Shown here in pieces: positions 5,174 through 5,504 of a stretch of DNA of 5,504 nucleotides. The stretch's first letter is position 1, and every line of letters starts with the position of its first letter. The translations under genes and the position numbers were made by a program. Below the pieces are notes generated by a model. It had not been told where the DNA came from, did not search any database, and saw nothing but the letters and a program-made list of their open reading frames with translations. Source of the DNA: Dehalococcoidales bacterium (GTDB lineage Bacteria; Chloroflexota; Dehalococcoidia; Dehalococcoidales; RBG-16-60-22); assembly GCA_016926115.1 (NCBI GenBank), contig JAFGPF010000047.1, positions 1 to 5,504 of the forward strand. Direction: 5' to 3'.

Positions 5174-5504
5174 ATGAGTAACGATTCCGGGACAACATCT
5201 AAAAGATATATTATCCTCGTCATATCCACGGCGACGTCGTTCATCATGCCGTTCCTGGTGGCTGCCATCAACGTGGCCATCCCGACTATTGGCCGGCACT
5301 TCCAGATGGAAGCGGTACTGATGGCGTGGGTCGGCACGATGTATTTCCTGGCGATAGCCATGGTGCAGGTGCCTTTCGGGCGGTTGGCGGATATCTTCGG
5401 AAGAAAGAAACTCTTCATAATCGGGCTGCTGGTGACTATCGTAGCATCTTTCATGGGGGCGATAGCCAATTCCGTCCCGCTGCTGTTCATCGCCCTGGCG
5501 CTCA
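5174..5504 (+). CDS. DHA2-type MFS transporter (EmrB/QacA-like), N-terminal part, cut by window end
   Basis: The frame from ATG 5174 stays open to the window end, giving 110 residues: MSNDSGTTSKRYIILVISTA at the start, then a first helix (~12-36) with the NVAIP sequence characteristic of 14-helix drug:proton antiporters. A second helix follows (~48-68), then the motif-A loop GRLADIFGRKK (69-79), a third helix (80-98) and the start of a fourth. Such proteins export drugs or other amphipathic compounds by proton antiport; the substrate cannot be read from this fragment. A GTG directly precedes the ATG in frame. No clear Shine-Dalgarno is visible. The gene follows the oxidoreductase by 89 nt on the same strand, with no convincing terminator between, so read-through is possible. 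Confidence 0.88.
   Translation, partial: MSNDSGTTSKRYIILVISTATSFIMPFLVAAINVAIPTIGRHFQMEAVLMAWVGTMYFLAIAMVQVPFGRLADIFGRKKLFIIGLLVTIVASFMGAIANSVPLLFIALAL

Noticed and set aside
5110..5490. 126-codon minus-strand ORF at the right end
   Set aside because: Antisense to the DHA2 transporter start, whose plus-strand frame has the motif-A loop and hydrophobic helices.

Overview
This window looks like chromosomal DNA from an anaerobic, non-model bacterium. My best inference is Chloroflexota, class Dehalococcoidia or a close relative. The reasons are a 23S rRNA gene not preceded by 16S or tRNA genes, a large Fe-S/flavin NAD(P)H oxidoreductase typical of anaerobic metabolism, and two different MFS transporters around it. 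That placement is inference; a search with the 23S fragment would settle it. I see no phage, plasmid, insertion sequence, CRISPR or tRNA signal.

Layout. (1) Bases 1-521, minus strand: the first ~520 nt of a 23S rRNA gene, running off the left edge. (2) Bases 522-737: a dense rRNA leader, minus strand. Two tandem sigma70-type promoters, each with a 17-bp spacer, start just after the stop codon of the next gene. They are followed by a structured segment ending in an intrinsic terminator (hairpin plus T5). A boxA-like element, which overlaps a possible third promoter, lies between the terminator and the 23S 5' end. (3) 738-1985, minus: a 12-helix MFS transporter. (4) 2082-2635, minus: a RimJ/RimL-like GNAT acetyltransferase whose only good start codon is one base out of frame with the body. 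(5) 2636-2834: divergent intergenic region with a promoter in each direction. (6) 2835-5084, plus: a 749-residue fusion of a NuoG/HydA-type Fe-S module and a GltD-type FAD/NADPH module, similar to the beta subunit of NADP-linked formate dehydrogenases. A hairpin followed by T6 overlaps its start. (7) 5174-5504, plus: the first 110 codons of a DHA2-type MFS drug/proton antiporter.

How it fits together. The protein genes do not form an obvious single pathway. The oxidoreductase carries the electron-relay and NADPH module of a larger enzyme, but no catalytic partner is visible. The acetyltransferase and first transporter are co-directional with the 23S gene and may be read through toward it. The most unusual content is regulatory: two places where a terminator-like hairpin sits between promoter and gene, one in the 23S leader (with a competing pairing) and one across the start of the oxidoreductase. 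Both are structural predictions by eye and need testing.
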